64,000 nucleotides of DNA from NCBI GenBank assembly GCA_034509425.1, contig JAVTVJ010000011.1:1178001-1242000 (forward strand), in the 5' to 3' direction. A program made the translations under genes and the position numbers. The stretch is from Eopsaltria australis. Taxonomy: Eukaryota > Chordata > Aves > Passeriformes > Petroicidae. Below, piece by piece: positions 24,966 through 35,385 of this stretch. The notes under the pieces are model-generated. The model saw only the letters and a list, made by a program, of their open reading frames with translations. It did not search any database and was not told the DNA's origin. Numbering within the stretch: the stretch's first letter is position 1; every line of letters begins with the position of its first letter.

Positions 24966-26680
24966 CAACTAAGTTGCAAGTTGCAATCTTGACTTTTAAC
25001 ACTTAGGGTAACTTGAAGGAGAATATTTTATTTAGAGGCAGGTCATGAAGTTTTAACAAAATGTGTAAGAGATGTGAAAGTCCAAGGTTAAAGGAACATT
25101 TTCCAATTGCATTTTAAAGTAATAATTAAAAGAAGCCAGATACTTTTTCATGTGAATGATTCAGGTAGACAAATTCAAAACTTATGGGGTCTGTGATGTG
25201 CTGTCCCTAAGTACTGATAAGTGACTCAATTTGGAAGTGCATTTTCATGCATATTTTAGCTGAAGTACCTCTGAATTTTCATACAGGATAATTAAACATT
25301 GCATGTCAGAATCTTAAAAGAAAAGGGTTATTATTAGCCTTTTTAGAATTTTTTCAAAGGATATTTTATCTCAACCACCTACTTTTATAGTCTAGGTAAA
25401 CATTAGCTTTCTTTTCATCCTTATTTTTAGCTAGTGTATTGCTTGTGTGACTGTGAGAGTGAATGCTTGCTTTGATTCTCATGAGGATGATTTCAAGCCA
25501 TGTTACAAGAATTTATTGCTCAAAGTTCACCCATAGACTGCTGAGATTATATGACTTTATCATAAGTGTATGCCATCAGAATTATATTAAAATTTAAGAT
25601 GGAGGGAGAAAGAGACCAGAACACACTGTTGTGATTTTTTTCAAGATCCATGCATGAAATTCTTGCTGCTCTATGAATATTCTTACTTTAACATTTTTCT
25701 ACTGAGCTGAAAGTAAGAATCCAACACATGCTAAAGAGGTTGAAATAGTGTTTTTACTGAATTTAAGCAGTTAATTCAGAACACGACGCTGTGGTGTGAG
25801 GACTTTGCATTGAGAACATATTCACATTCCTACTTGTTTCAGTTACATTTTACTGATGCAAGCGATACCATGCATTGCTGATTAGGTTCTATATTTGATA
25901 TCATGCCCACTTTTATTCACGTTACCAAACCAGAATGTATGTGCTGAGTCTTTAGCAGTGAGTCATTGTTGCCTTGAACTTAGCTGCCTTGTAAGTCCTG
26001 AGATTGCCTTAAAGGCTACAGTAGGTACTCTAAATTGGCTGACACATAATCTCTCTTAATTTGAAGTACTTGGGTAGGGGATTCCAGTGATAGTAAGCTT
26101 GATTGACATCAATAATTTGACTAGTACAAAAGGACTTGGGAATATATTGTCATGTTTAGGAAACTTTGATATGTAATGAAATGTTGAGGGGAACTTGTTT
26201 CATGAAAACAAGTAGTACATAATTTTGCCCCAAGAAGACTTGAGGATTGTTTGAACAAGAAAGGCATTGTTATATCTTGAAAACTGAGTCTAGACAGGCC
26301 TGGGGCAAAGGAAAAGAGTATATTTTCAGGAATATTCATCCAGTAGTATGATTTCATTGTTGGTACTAGTGTACCACCTATTTTTAATGGGCAATGTTAC
26401 TTTGCTCTCTGAAAAATACTTCTGGATCAATATTCAGTTCTTAGGCCAATACCTCTCATTCACTCCCCCTACATGGCACAGAGGGAGAGAAAAACCTATT
26501 TTATGCAAGAAAGCATCAAGAAAAAATCATTTCATTGACTATCTGCTATATGTATTACAAATGGAAAATATGAAGAAAATATATAAATTCAGAGTATGTG
26601 ATAAAAGTATATCTCAAGTGGTAGGCTGTAGATAAATAAATTTGGTTGTATTTCTTCTGGAAGAATATGGTAAGGAGCCT
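24966..26680. other. Unique AT-rich DNA, nothing recognised
   Basis: No gene, RNA gene or repeat is visible. Overlapping opposite-strand frames at 26121-26357 and 26348-26635 lack recognisable features. Confidence 0.45.
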
Positions 26681-27273
26681 TGTTGTGGTTTCACCCCAGC
26701 CAGCAGCCAAGCACCACACAGCTCCTCCCTTACTTCTCCACCAGCAGGATCAGGGAGTGAATCGGAAGAGTAAACATCAGAAAATTCGTGGGTTGAGTTA
26801 AAAACTGTTTACTAGGGAAAGAAAAACCCATTCACACAAGCAAAGCAAAACAAGGATTTAATTCACTGCTCCCCATGGGCAGGCAGGTGTTCAGCCACCT
26901 CCAGGAGAGCAGGTCCCCATTATGTGAAGCAGTGACTAGGGAAGACAAAGACCATTACTTCAAGCATTTTCCCCTTCCTCGTTTTCTCCCACACTTTATA
27001 AACTGAGCATGATGTCCTATGGCCTGGAATATCCCTTGGTCAGTTGGGGTCACCCGTCCCAGCTGTGTCTCCTCCGAGCCTCTCATATAACCCCGACTTC
27101 TTCTCCAGCAAAGCAATTCAAAAAGCAGAAAAGACCTTGGCTCTGTGTAAACCCTGCTCAGAAATAACAAAAACAACTCTCTATTGTCAACTCTGTTCAA
27201 CACAAAACAAAACCATAGCCCCGTACTAGTCACTGTGAAGAAAATTAACTCTACTCCAGCTGAAACAAGCACG
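26681..27273 (-). mobile_element. Solo LTR of an avian endogenous retrovirus
   Basis: About 593 bp, inserted in the minus orientation. Read on the plus strand it starts TGTTGTGGTTTCACCCC and ends CTGAAACAAGCACG. This matches an LTR type that I associate with passerine genomes, in which the minus strand begins TGTGCTGGTTTTGGCTGG. A TTTATAAA box lies at 26995-27002, suitably placed for a minus-strand promoter. Flanks AGCCT (26676-26680) and AGTCT (27274-27278) form a 5-bp target duplication with one transition. No internal retroviral sequence or second LTR is present, so it is a solo LTR left by recombination. Frames at 26955-27272 and 27044-27229 lie inside it and are not genes. Confidence 0.88.
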
Positions 27274-30200
27274 AGTCTTTACCACAAATTCCTTGTGCTG
27301 CTTCAAAGTTCTTTAAAAAGAGTCTTTATTAGTCATCAGCTTCATCTTTAAATCAATTTCCAGCATCTATCTTGGAGATGCTCTTTGCCCTTCTGTGTTC
27401 TCTGAAGTAGCCAGGCAGAGTGCACAATCCTGCTCCTTACTGGTGAAGACTTCTCCTGGCTTTAGAAGTAAGTTCTGTCTGTATTGAGCAAGCAACATCT
27501 TTTATATAAATTTGTAAATATTAAATAGAAAAAGTTTAAAAAGTGAAGAAATGGGATTTTATTGTCTAAAAAAATTGTTATTTGTTTTAATTTACAGGAC
27601 TCTTCATGCCCTGATTCTGTATCTGCCAGCAAACATTCTCCAGTAAGCCACTGTCATGTGATGTCACTAGAGAGTCGCTGGACATAAGGCTGTTTGAGCA
27701 GTTCGAAAGAAAAAAAACATGAGGTGACAACTGTTCTTTGTAGAGCTCAGTAAAACAGAGCAAGCCTTGAAGCAGAAACTTCTGTTTCTCCAGTTATTTT
27801 CCTTCATCATCATCCACCCAATTTATCCCAAGCAGAGGTGTGCCTTGCTTCAAATTTTCTGAGACAAGCAGGTGTTGCACATAGATGCTTAGAGGATGTA
27901 CACAAAGGAGAACATGCCCTGCCTGCCATAATGGACTTGAACTGGTGACAAAAGGACATCAAAATTCAGCTTGCAGAGAAGAAGAAAAGCCAGTTCCAAA
28001 CCCTGGAGCAATTATATGACTTTCTTCCAGTTTATACTCACATCTTCTTATCGAAATTTATCTCTGCAAGGAATTACTGAAAGAATATCTGTGAGAATGA
28101 AGCTTTCAGAGGAATATCTCAGGTCAGTGAAGAAACAGTCAAACACAATGAATTATCATTCAAGTTAACATCATGTTTTTACCTATGAATTTTGGGGGTC
28201 AGGAGTTTTAGCTAGTTTGGAAATAATTGAAAGCAAAATCTTTTTTTTTTTATCAGACCATCTTGCATATTCCAAGGAGAATTATATTTTTGGACAATCC
28301 TAGGAGGACTGCTGCAAGTATGTCTCATAGTTGACTCCTTTTTAAAAAAAAGGAAATAGTATGGAACTCATGACTGTGATTTTGTAATTTTGCCCTTTTT
28401 ATTCTGATACTCCTTTTGTAATGTTATTTCAAAAAGCATATAATAAAAGTTTTATTTTAATTATGACTTCTATGAGTTGATGTTTTTCCATTAGGCTCAG
28501 CATAAGTAGAAAAAAGCATAATCTCCCTTTCTTTCAGTAACTCAAATTTTCCCTTAGCTGCTTTTTTTTTATTTGTGTTCCTCTTTCAACCTCTCCTAAG
28601 GTATCCCAACAGCAAAATGTCCACATTTGAATATCAAATAGCAGATAAAAATTAGCAATCACAGGCTAAACCCTAATGAATCTACTGGGAAGGCATATGT
28701 ATCTTAGAGGTAATTAATTGTATAAGAAATGTATGTGTGTTTACATACATATGTGTGCCGAAGGAGAGAGAGAGAAATCTTGCATGTTGATCTGTTGGAA
28801 GTAAGAGATAGGAAAGAAGGAAGATTCAGAAGAATCGCTCAGTATGTTAGGTAAACTCCTATGCTCAAACCTATTTTGCTGTCCTCCTCATGTAAATGTC
28901 ATGTAAAGTATCAGTGGTGAGAAAAACATCTTAGAATACACTAGTATCCATAAAATTCAAGATGCTTAATTGAATGTTTTCCTTCTAATAAAAAAAAAAG
29001 TGCTGTGAACTTCTGCTTTTTCTATAAAACCCCTTTGTTATGTTGTCTTTGGGTGAAATTTGTGAAAGTTAAAAGTCAGTCAGATTTAGTCTGAGGGAAT
29101 GTAAATCCAGGAAAATATTACCTTTGCAAACAAATCATTAGGAAAAAAAAAGACATGCAAATCCTTATGTTTATTATTTTATTTGGGAAATAGAAAACAC
29201 TTTATGCTGAAAGCTCAGGAAAAAACCAAACTAATCATTTAGCTGTAAAAATGCTAGGAGAGTATTTAAAGTGCTTACAAGGTGGTGAATTTCCTCTTAC
29301 TGCAGGTTACTTTAGAGATAAATATTAACTTGCTAAGAGTCACACTTACAATTATTGCAACAGGGAAGACTGCAAATGTACTTCAAAATTCATGGGTCGA
29401 TAAAGGAATTCCCAACCTGACAAGCTGTAGTTCTGCAAGGGGGCAGAGCATCACTTTTGTGCTGCTGGGGCTTGAAGCATGAAGGACCCAACAGTGTAAA
29501 ACAGTAGATTGTTTTTCTGCTGATAAGAAATGCAAAAAGTCAATAGACAGGACAGCATAGCATATCACACTGGTATTGTAGAAGAAATAAAGCAGAGATG
29601 AAAAAAAAGGAGGGGAGGAAGTGTGTAACAGAACAACCAGAGCAGAAATGTGAGTTTTGAGACTTAGTGAACAGCTAATCAGTAGCAACAGATAGACTCA
29701 GATCTGTCAGAAACATGAAATGTCAGTGAAGTGTAGCATCGGTGTTCTTTCATATCTGTTGCTGAACTATTTATTTTTTCTCTATTTACTCAATCAATGT
29801 TTAGAATTAAATAAAAACCACTAAACCTTTGGACTCAGCTTATGTTTGATTGATAGCTAAAAGTTTGGGTGACATTTTTAATGTAGTTGTTCTTTTTCTG
29901 TCCCTTCTATGCGTAGGAACTGATTGCAGTCTCAAAAGGCTAGAAAATTTCATGTGAGTTAATTTTAAACGAGAGTAAGCCTGCCAGTGTCCTAGAAAAT
30001 TGTGTCCACATTTCTTTTTGGGGGTCTTATCAGTCCATCTTAAAGCTAGCACTTCCTGCAACTGTGTGATCTAGTAAACATTGTTTTACTCTTCCTGACA
30101 TATTTAAGAATTACAGCTGACTGAGTGTGCACTCAGCCGAGAGAGAGAGCCTTCATTCAGAATAAAATTTTGCTTCATCTTTGCCATCCTTAACTGATTA

Positions 30201-30282
30201 CTGCATTTAGTGGCATGAAAGCACTGACATAACATGTGTGCAAAGTGATCTTATTTCCTCAATTTTGAGGAAAAGTTGCAAC
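27274..30282. other. Unique DNA containing a possible noncoding exon
   Basis: No protein-coding gene is recognised. A candidate terminal exon at 27598-28465 is listed separately. A short GA repeat is at about 28764-28775. Frames near 29282-29688 on both strands overlap and look like chance. Confidence 0.4.
27598..28465 (+). ncRNA. Possible 3'-terminal exon of a noncoding transcript (speculative)
   Basis: A pyrimidine-leaning run ending TTTACAG (acceptor AG at 27596-27597) precedes about 850 bp with no long frame, then AATAAA at 28442-28447 and GT/T-rich DNA about 30-50 bases later. That is the layout of a terminal exon. The polyadenylation signal sits in a small palindrome, AATAAAAGTTTTATT, so AATAAA is present on both strands. 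Acceptors and AATAAA are both frequent by chance in AT-rich DNA, so this is only a candidate. Confidence 0.15.
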
Positions 30283-30360
30283 GTTTTTGGATTTGTTTTT
30301 GGGTTTTGTGGGGGGTTTTTTTTTGGGGGGGGAAGGGTGGTTTTGTTTGTTTGTTTGTTT
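30283..30360. repeat. T/G-rich low-complexity tract with long G runs
   Basis: A T/G-only stretch containing G runs at 30301-30303, 30310-30315, 30325-30332 and 30335-30337, ending in four GTTT units. The G runs could form a G-quadruplex on the plus strand. Confidence 0.85.
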
Positions 30361-30399
30361 AGTGGCAGAAATCTTATTCTTAGCTGCAAGTTCAAATTA

Positions 30400-31012
30400 A
30401 ATGTATCTTGACTTGTATAAGGCAATTGACATGGTCCAGCACAGCATCCTTGTCACTGAACTGGGGAGATATGGATGAATGGGCTATTAGATGAATAAGG
30501 TATTGTCTGGATGGCTGCATCCAACAAATTGCCAATGGTTCAGTGTCCATATGGACACCGGTAACAAGCAGTGCTCCTTAGGGGTCTGTGTTGGGACCAG
30601 AACTGTTCAGTATCTTTATTATCAGATTGTGGGACTGAGTGCACCACCAGCAAGTTTGTGGATGATACCAAGCTGACTGTTGCAGACAACACTGATGAGA
30701 AGAGATGCGTGCAGGGGGACCTTAAAGGGGGTTGAGGTGTGGGCCTGTGTGAAGCTCATGAAGTTCAACAAGACCAAGTGCAAGGTGTTGCACCTGAGTT
30801 GGAGCAATCCTCAGTATCAATACAAATCACACGAGTAAATGGATCGAGGGCAGCCCTGCGGAGCACTTGGTGCAAGGCAAGGATGAACTGGCAATGTGCA
30901 CTTGTAGCACAGAAAGTCCATTGTATCCTGGGCTGCATCAAAAGAGGTGTGACCAGCAGGTCAAGGGAGGGGATTCTGTCGCTCTCGCTGGTTGTGAGAC
31001 CCCACTTGGAAT
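30400..31012 (+). mobile_element. CR1 LINE fragment, left part (split by an LTR)
   Basis: Starts within the reverse-transcriptase domain near GACTTGTATAAGGCAATTGA (30410). The catalytic F-V-D-D box is encoded at 30654-30665, followed by TKL. Later CR1 blocks follow in order: AAGTTCAACAAGACCAAGTG near 30761 and CTGGGCTGCATCAAAAG near 30929, ending at CCCCACTTGGAAT. There the CR1 text stops and resumes at 31470 with GAGTACTGCATCC, the natural continuation. The frame is broken several times. Frames at 30739-31107 and 30765-31091 are remnants or shadows of this copy. Confidence 0.93.
31009..31012. repeat. Left target-site duplication (GAAT, from GAGT)
   Basis: The CR1 target reads GAGT at this point in the family. 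The left copy is GAAT and the right copy at 31470-31473 is GAGT, a 4-bp duplication with one transition. Confidence 0.7.
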
Positions 31013-31469
31013 TGATGCCTAAAGGATTTTTCTGCTTTTCTTCTGAATACTTCTTACACTGTTCCCTACATTCACAAGTATCAGCATGCATACTTCTGGT
31101 GCTTTAGGTGATAGTTTTGCCTGGTTTCATGGTGTTTAGCAGGCCAGTAGACTAAACACCCCTGAAACCACGTAGAGTTAGAGACTAAACACCCTGTTTT
31201 CGTGAGCCCTCAAGGTCTCCTAGTAGGATAGATTTTGTAAACTAGAAATTAGCCCACCCAGGCCCCTTATTGGGCCCTCCTGGTAGATATGCTAATGTGT
31301 AGAGTCTTTAATTGTATAGTTGACTTGGGGGGACGGGGCTTTTTGCGACCTGTTCTACCTGGACGGCAGAAGCCATCGAATGGGATCCTATTAAAATACC
31401 GAGGTAAACGACCCCCAACCCTCTAACCGTGTCTGAGCCTTTATTTCCTAAGACCAGAAAAAGGCATCA
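31013..31469 (+). mobile_element. Solo LTR (457 bp) nested in a CR1
   Basis: The ends are a perfect 7-bp inverted repeat, TGATGCC at 31013-31019 and GGCATCA at 31463-31469, with canonical TG...CA termini. The flanking CR1 sequence joins cleanly across it. An ATTAAA polyadenylation-type signal at 31390-31395, followed by a CTCTAACCGTGTCTGAGCC region, fits an R/U5 in plus orientation. A TATA-like sequence may lie near 31310-31317. The 4-bp target duplication suggests a class I (gammaretrovirus-like) origin. The 5' third carries a strong hairpin and a repeated CTAAACACCC motif. No internal viral genes are present. The family name is not recalled. Confidence 0.87.
31123..31169. repeat. Imperfect hairpin in the LTR U3 region
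   Basis: GGTTTCATGGTGTTTAG at 31123-31139 pairs with CTAAACACCCCTGAAACC at 31152-31169, about 16 pairs with one bulge or mismatch. CTAAACACCC recurs at 31185-31194, giving a second possible partner for the left arm. Confidence 0.85.
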
Positions 31470-31490
31470 GAGTACTGCATCCAACACTCA
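31470..31490 (+). mobile_element. CR1 LINE fragment, right part after the LTR
   Basis: GAGTACTGCATCCAACACTC continues the CR1 text interrupted at 31012. Similarity fades within a few tens of bases, so the rest of the 3' end was deleted or has diverged. Confidence 0.75.
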
Positions 31491-33503
31491 TTTGAGATCA
31501 GTAGATCTACTGAAAAGCTGGGAGCTGGTGTTGCAAATGGGTATCACGTATTACATGGAAAGGGGAAAAAAAAAGATCCAAAATTTTACAGTGGAATGAA
31601 CAGTGGTGTGATGGGGAGCTAGAGTTCCTCAGTCTGTTTCAAAGCAGCAGGTCAGCTCAATAAACCCTACTGGATTTCCATGTGAATTTTGTATATTTCA
31701 GAATGGTTTCATTTTTGTTTGCACAGCAATAGTGCTACTGCTGTGAATGCTATCTCAAGACATAGCACGCTACAGTAGAAAGACAAAGTATTGCAAGGAA
31801 ACATTGCAGTGAGTGTTATATTCACAAAAGTTGTGACTGTTTTGTTTGTTTTTTTGGGAAAATAACTACACTTGACCTAATACATGCATGAAGTCTCCAT
31901 CTTTTCAACATCCAATATATTTTATATGGTTTCTGCATGTGTCAAGAATGTTGAATTAATGGAAAATGTTCTATAAATAGTAATTATATATATGGATTAT
32001 ATAATATAAATATGGAAAAATTCTAAAGTGAAATAAGATGCTAGAAAGGAAAAATGTCTGAACCACAGGAAAGTAGACATTTATTCACTGTACCTCTGTT
32101 CCTATCTACTACTTGGTTATTACCTTTTTAATATATTCCTCCCCCCCACCCCAATATGGTTTTACACAGACTTAGTGTTTACTTTTACAAGTAATAAAAA
32201 AAGCATATTAACCATCACATATCTTTGTTTTGATTTTAATATTTTTAATGGAAATTTTAAGTTAAAATTTTCCCAGCAAATCATAGGTGAGACATTTAGA
32301 CCAAAATATTTTTTAGCTTTTTCCAATGGAGCAGTTGAAGAAGTCCAATTTTAACAATCACACAATTTAAACATAACTTAGACAAGAAGAAAATGGGACA
32401 ATAATTAAAAGTATGAATTTAAATGCTTAGATAAAATCTACTAGAAAGAACTAATTTGGTTGCAATTTCACTGCAGAAAATCACTTTATGCATGTAATAT
32501 ATTAATAGAAAATCAATTTACTAATTGTACAACTTCAATTAACTTTCCTGTAAACATCTTTTCATATATGCATCAGCTGTTTAAATAGTAGTTGAAGATG
32601 GGATTTTATTTAACAGCTCTTTAATATTTTCTTACTAGCTTCTGAGGAGCAGAGTTGGAGAAAAATATAATTCAGGAGCTGGAAAAAAGACTGTTGTAAG
32701 ACCTGAGCTAGCAAGTGTGTACGTTTGCATTTAATTCTCTGGATGTGCGGAGCTCTGTTATACCGTAAAACCTGTTTAAGTGTAGAAAGCTAATCACAGT
32801 CCTGTATGTGTGAAGGAATTAGACCTTGTTTTCCCACTGAGGTTAAATTCCACATTTTTCTCTGCTAACTCAGGTTGTATTAGCTTTGAAATATTTTAGA
32901 TTAAACTTTGCCTCAGGCATGTGGTAAGCAAGGTGATTTACCTTCCTTTACTTGTCATTGAAGCAATGGAGGGAAATAACGTATGATCTAGAAGTTATCT
33001 TGCTGCTTAATAGCTTGGCAAAGTTATGGAATATGTAAATTACACAGAAATAGACAAGTTTTTCCAAGCAGCTGCAATATATATATGTATTTATTTACTC
33101 TTTTCTTAACTACTTTCCATTCAGGAATTCAAACCTCTAAAAGGTCTTTCTTCCAAGGTCTACAACAATGAACTTCAAGTAAAATCATTTCCCTAGGTTA
33201 GCTGCAGCATCTCTGTTCAGACCATCAGTCTCAGCTTTTCTCAGAACTTCTTCGGTCTTGAGAAACCTCTTAAGTACCTTCTTTTCTCACCCTTTCATCC
33301 AGGATTTGACTTTTAAAACATAAATGAAATAAGCTGTATCCAGTGATCATTTCTCAACCACAAAACAATTTTCCTTAGAGATAAATTCTGCCAATTAGAA
33401 AAGAAGCTGATGTCTCCTGACACCTGACAAAAAGAAATTTGATTTTCTATTCCTTCTGTGCAGTCTGAGTTTTAATATGTTAACAAGACAGGGTGTCTGA
33501 TGG
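31491..33503. other. Unique AT-rich DNA, nothing recognised
   Basis: No gene or repeat family is seen. It includes a short C-run near 32140-32155 and AT-rich stretches around 31980-32010 and 32200-32550. Confidence 0.45.
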
Positions 33504-33615
33504 CTTTGGTTTGGGGTTTTTGGGGTTGTTTTTTGGTGTTTTTTGTTTTTCTTTTTTGTTTGTTTGTGGTTTTTTGTGGGTTTTTGTTGTTGTTGTTTGT
33601 TTGTTTTTTTTTTTT
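33504..33615. repeat. T/G-rich low-complexity tract (TTTTG-type)
   Basis: Over 100 bp almost entirely T and G, with GTTTGTTT and TTGTTG units, ending in a long T run. The minus strand reads CAAAA-type. The 160-codon minus frame 33395-33877 crosses it, giving a Lys/Gln/Pro/Thr-rich low-complexity stretch, and is not a gene. Confidence 0.92.
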
Positions 33616-34799
33616 GATCCAGGTAAGCTAGACTTTTTTTTGGGTGAAGTTCATGATTTTGTAGTTTCACGCTGAGACATTGGAAAGATTTCAGAGTTCT
33701 CCAATATTTTCCAAGTAAGAAAAGAAACTCAGTTAGGGCACCTCCACCCTGTAAGACCAAGTGTAGAAAGTCTTTCTGTAAAAATACAGGTTTGAAGGGA
33801 GCTGTTGGATTGTTTCCATGACTTTCCCACACAACAGCCTCTGCTCTTATTTCATTCTGACATCTCAGACAAAGCATACTTAAAGTGGCAGCAAAATGAT
33901 TCTCTAGTCACTTAAAAATAGACTGTATTCATATTGGAGAATCTTCCTTAGACTTATTCTATCATGAAATGCTTTATTTCTTTTTGTTGAAAAAGCTGTG
34001 CTTCAGGCTTGTTTAAGGGAAGTGCCCTCATGAAGGCATGGCATGTTGCACAGGACATGCAGAAGCCTCTAGAAACACCCACACGAGCAACCATTTTCAG
34101 GGAGAGAGTGCCATACCTCTGCGCTACTCTTTATCAATTTGTGGAGAAAAGTTTAAGTAAGTAAAGACATTTCATCCGCAGTCCTTGAAGTCCCACAACC
34201 TGGAACTGATGAAATACTCCATTACTTTCTGCAGTGTCAAAATGAACAGGAATTAAGATTAAAAACCTGTGGAAATGTAACAATTTGGCAGAGATGTGAA
34301 TATGTTTTTTTCAGCAATGGGCTGGCACAGTACTGGTGGATGAATGGCAAAGAAGAAACCTTTTTTGGCATGGTGTGTCTTTGATGCAAAGAGAGCAAAA
34401 GGTCTTCAGGAGTAACAGTGCAATTTCTGACCATTGTAAACACTGTGTGGTGAAACTGAACTGGAGATAAAAAGGCTGCCTTCCAGCCTTTGTTTCTAAT
34501 CCCAGCTTTCCCATAAATCTTTCCACTCTCTTATCCATATAAGTATCAAATCAGTTACTCACATTACATAAAATTAGCCTCAGCATGGAATCAACCTTGT
34601 TAATTTTTGCTTCTTATGCTTATGATTTTGACTCTTAAATAATATTAAGTGATCAAAATATAGCATACTGAATATTTCATATGTCAATGTATCCTCTGAG
34701 TCTGTCCTGGTGATTTCTTTAATTAAGAAATTATCATAATTCATTAGTAGAATAGCCAAGATGTTGCTAGCAGTCCTTTAGAAACTTTAAAAGTCCTGG
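33616..34799. other. Unique DNA, nothing recognised
   Basis: No repeat family or exon is recognised. Short frames near 34237-34538 (minus) overlap and lack features. Confidence 0.45.
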
Positions 34800-35385
34800 T
34801 GTACCTTGCCCTGCTACACACAGCTCTAAAAAGCCCATCTGCCCCTCTACATCCCTCTGCACCCCAGTAGGCACTGGGGTATCTGTGATGTCCCCCTGCA
34901 GTTGTCTTTATTCCAGGCTGGACAAGCCCCATTGCCTCAGGCTCTGGGATGGTGCTCACAGGACACCCTCAAGCCCTGAGAGTTGTGGGGGCAAACTCAC
35001 TTCAGTTTATTGGTGTCTTTCCTGTGCTGGAGGGCATTAAACTAGCCACAGCATCCAGATGTGGTCTGACAGTGAGTGCTGGGCAGAGGCCACAAGCCCT
35101 GCCCTGAGCTCTTGGCTGTGCTCCTGCTGACACAGCCCTGGATGACACTAGATGTCTTTGATGCCAGAGTTCACTGCTGTCTCCAGCCCAGTGTACAGGG
35201 CCACAGTGTCAGAAGCCTGGCTGAAGTATATAAAAGACATTCCTGGTGCTGTCTTTGTCCACAGGTGTAGTCATTTTAGCACATAAGGCATTCAGGTAAG
35301 ATCTGCGTGATTTATGCCTGGCAAGTGCATCCAGACCATTCCCAATCATCTCGTCCTTCTTGTGTCAAATGTGGCTCTGCCAAAC
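34800..35385 (-). mobile_element. CR1 LINE fragment with internal rearrangement
   Basis: The plus strand carries antisense CR1 blocks: TTCCAGGCTGGACAAGCCCC near 34912, ATCCAGATGTGGTCTGACAG near 35053, and, further right, an antisense reverse-transcriptase segment (GGCTGAAGTATATAAAAGAC near 35219, then CACAGGTGTAGTCATTTTAG). The blocks are closer together than in a full element, so sequence between about 35130 and 35210 has been lost or has diverged. This is the GC-richest part of its neighbourhood. Frames 34744-34959 and 35076-35270 are shadows of it. Confidence 0.85.

Noticed and set aside
28733..28757. Small ATGTATGT...ACATACAT hairpin
   Set aside because: It is simple alternating sequence beside other TG/TA repeats and has no special context.
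33395..33877. 160-codon open frame on the minus strand with a Lys/Gln/Pro/Thr-rich middle
   Set aside because: The middle is the CAAAA-type low-complexity tract read in translation; the flanks show no domain.
35250..35300. Apparent 40-nt micro-exon with CACAG before and CAGGTAAG after it
   Set aside because: The segment matches the antisense reverse-transcriptase part of CR1, so the splice-like bases are incidental to the repeat.
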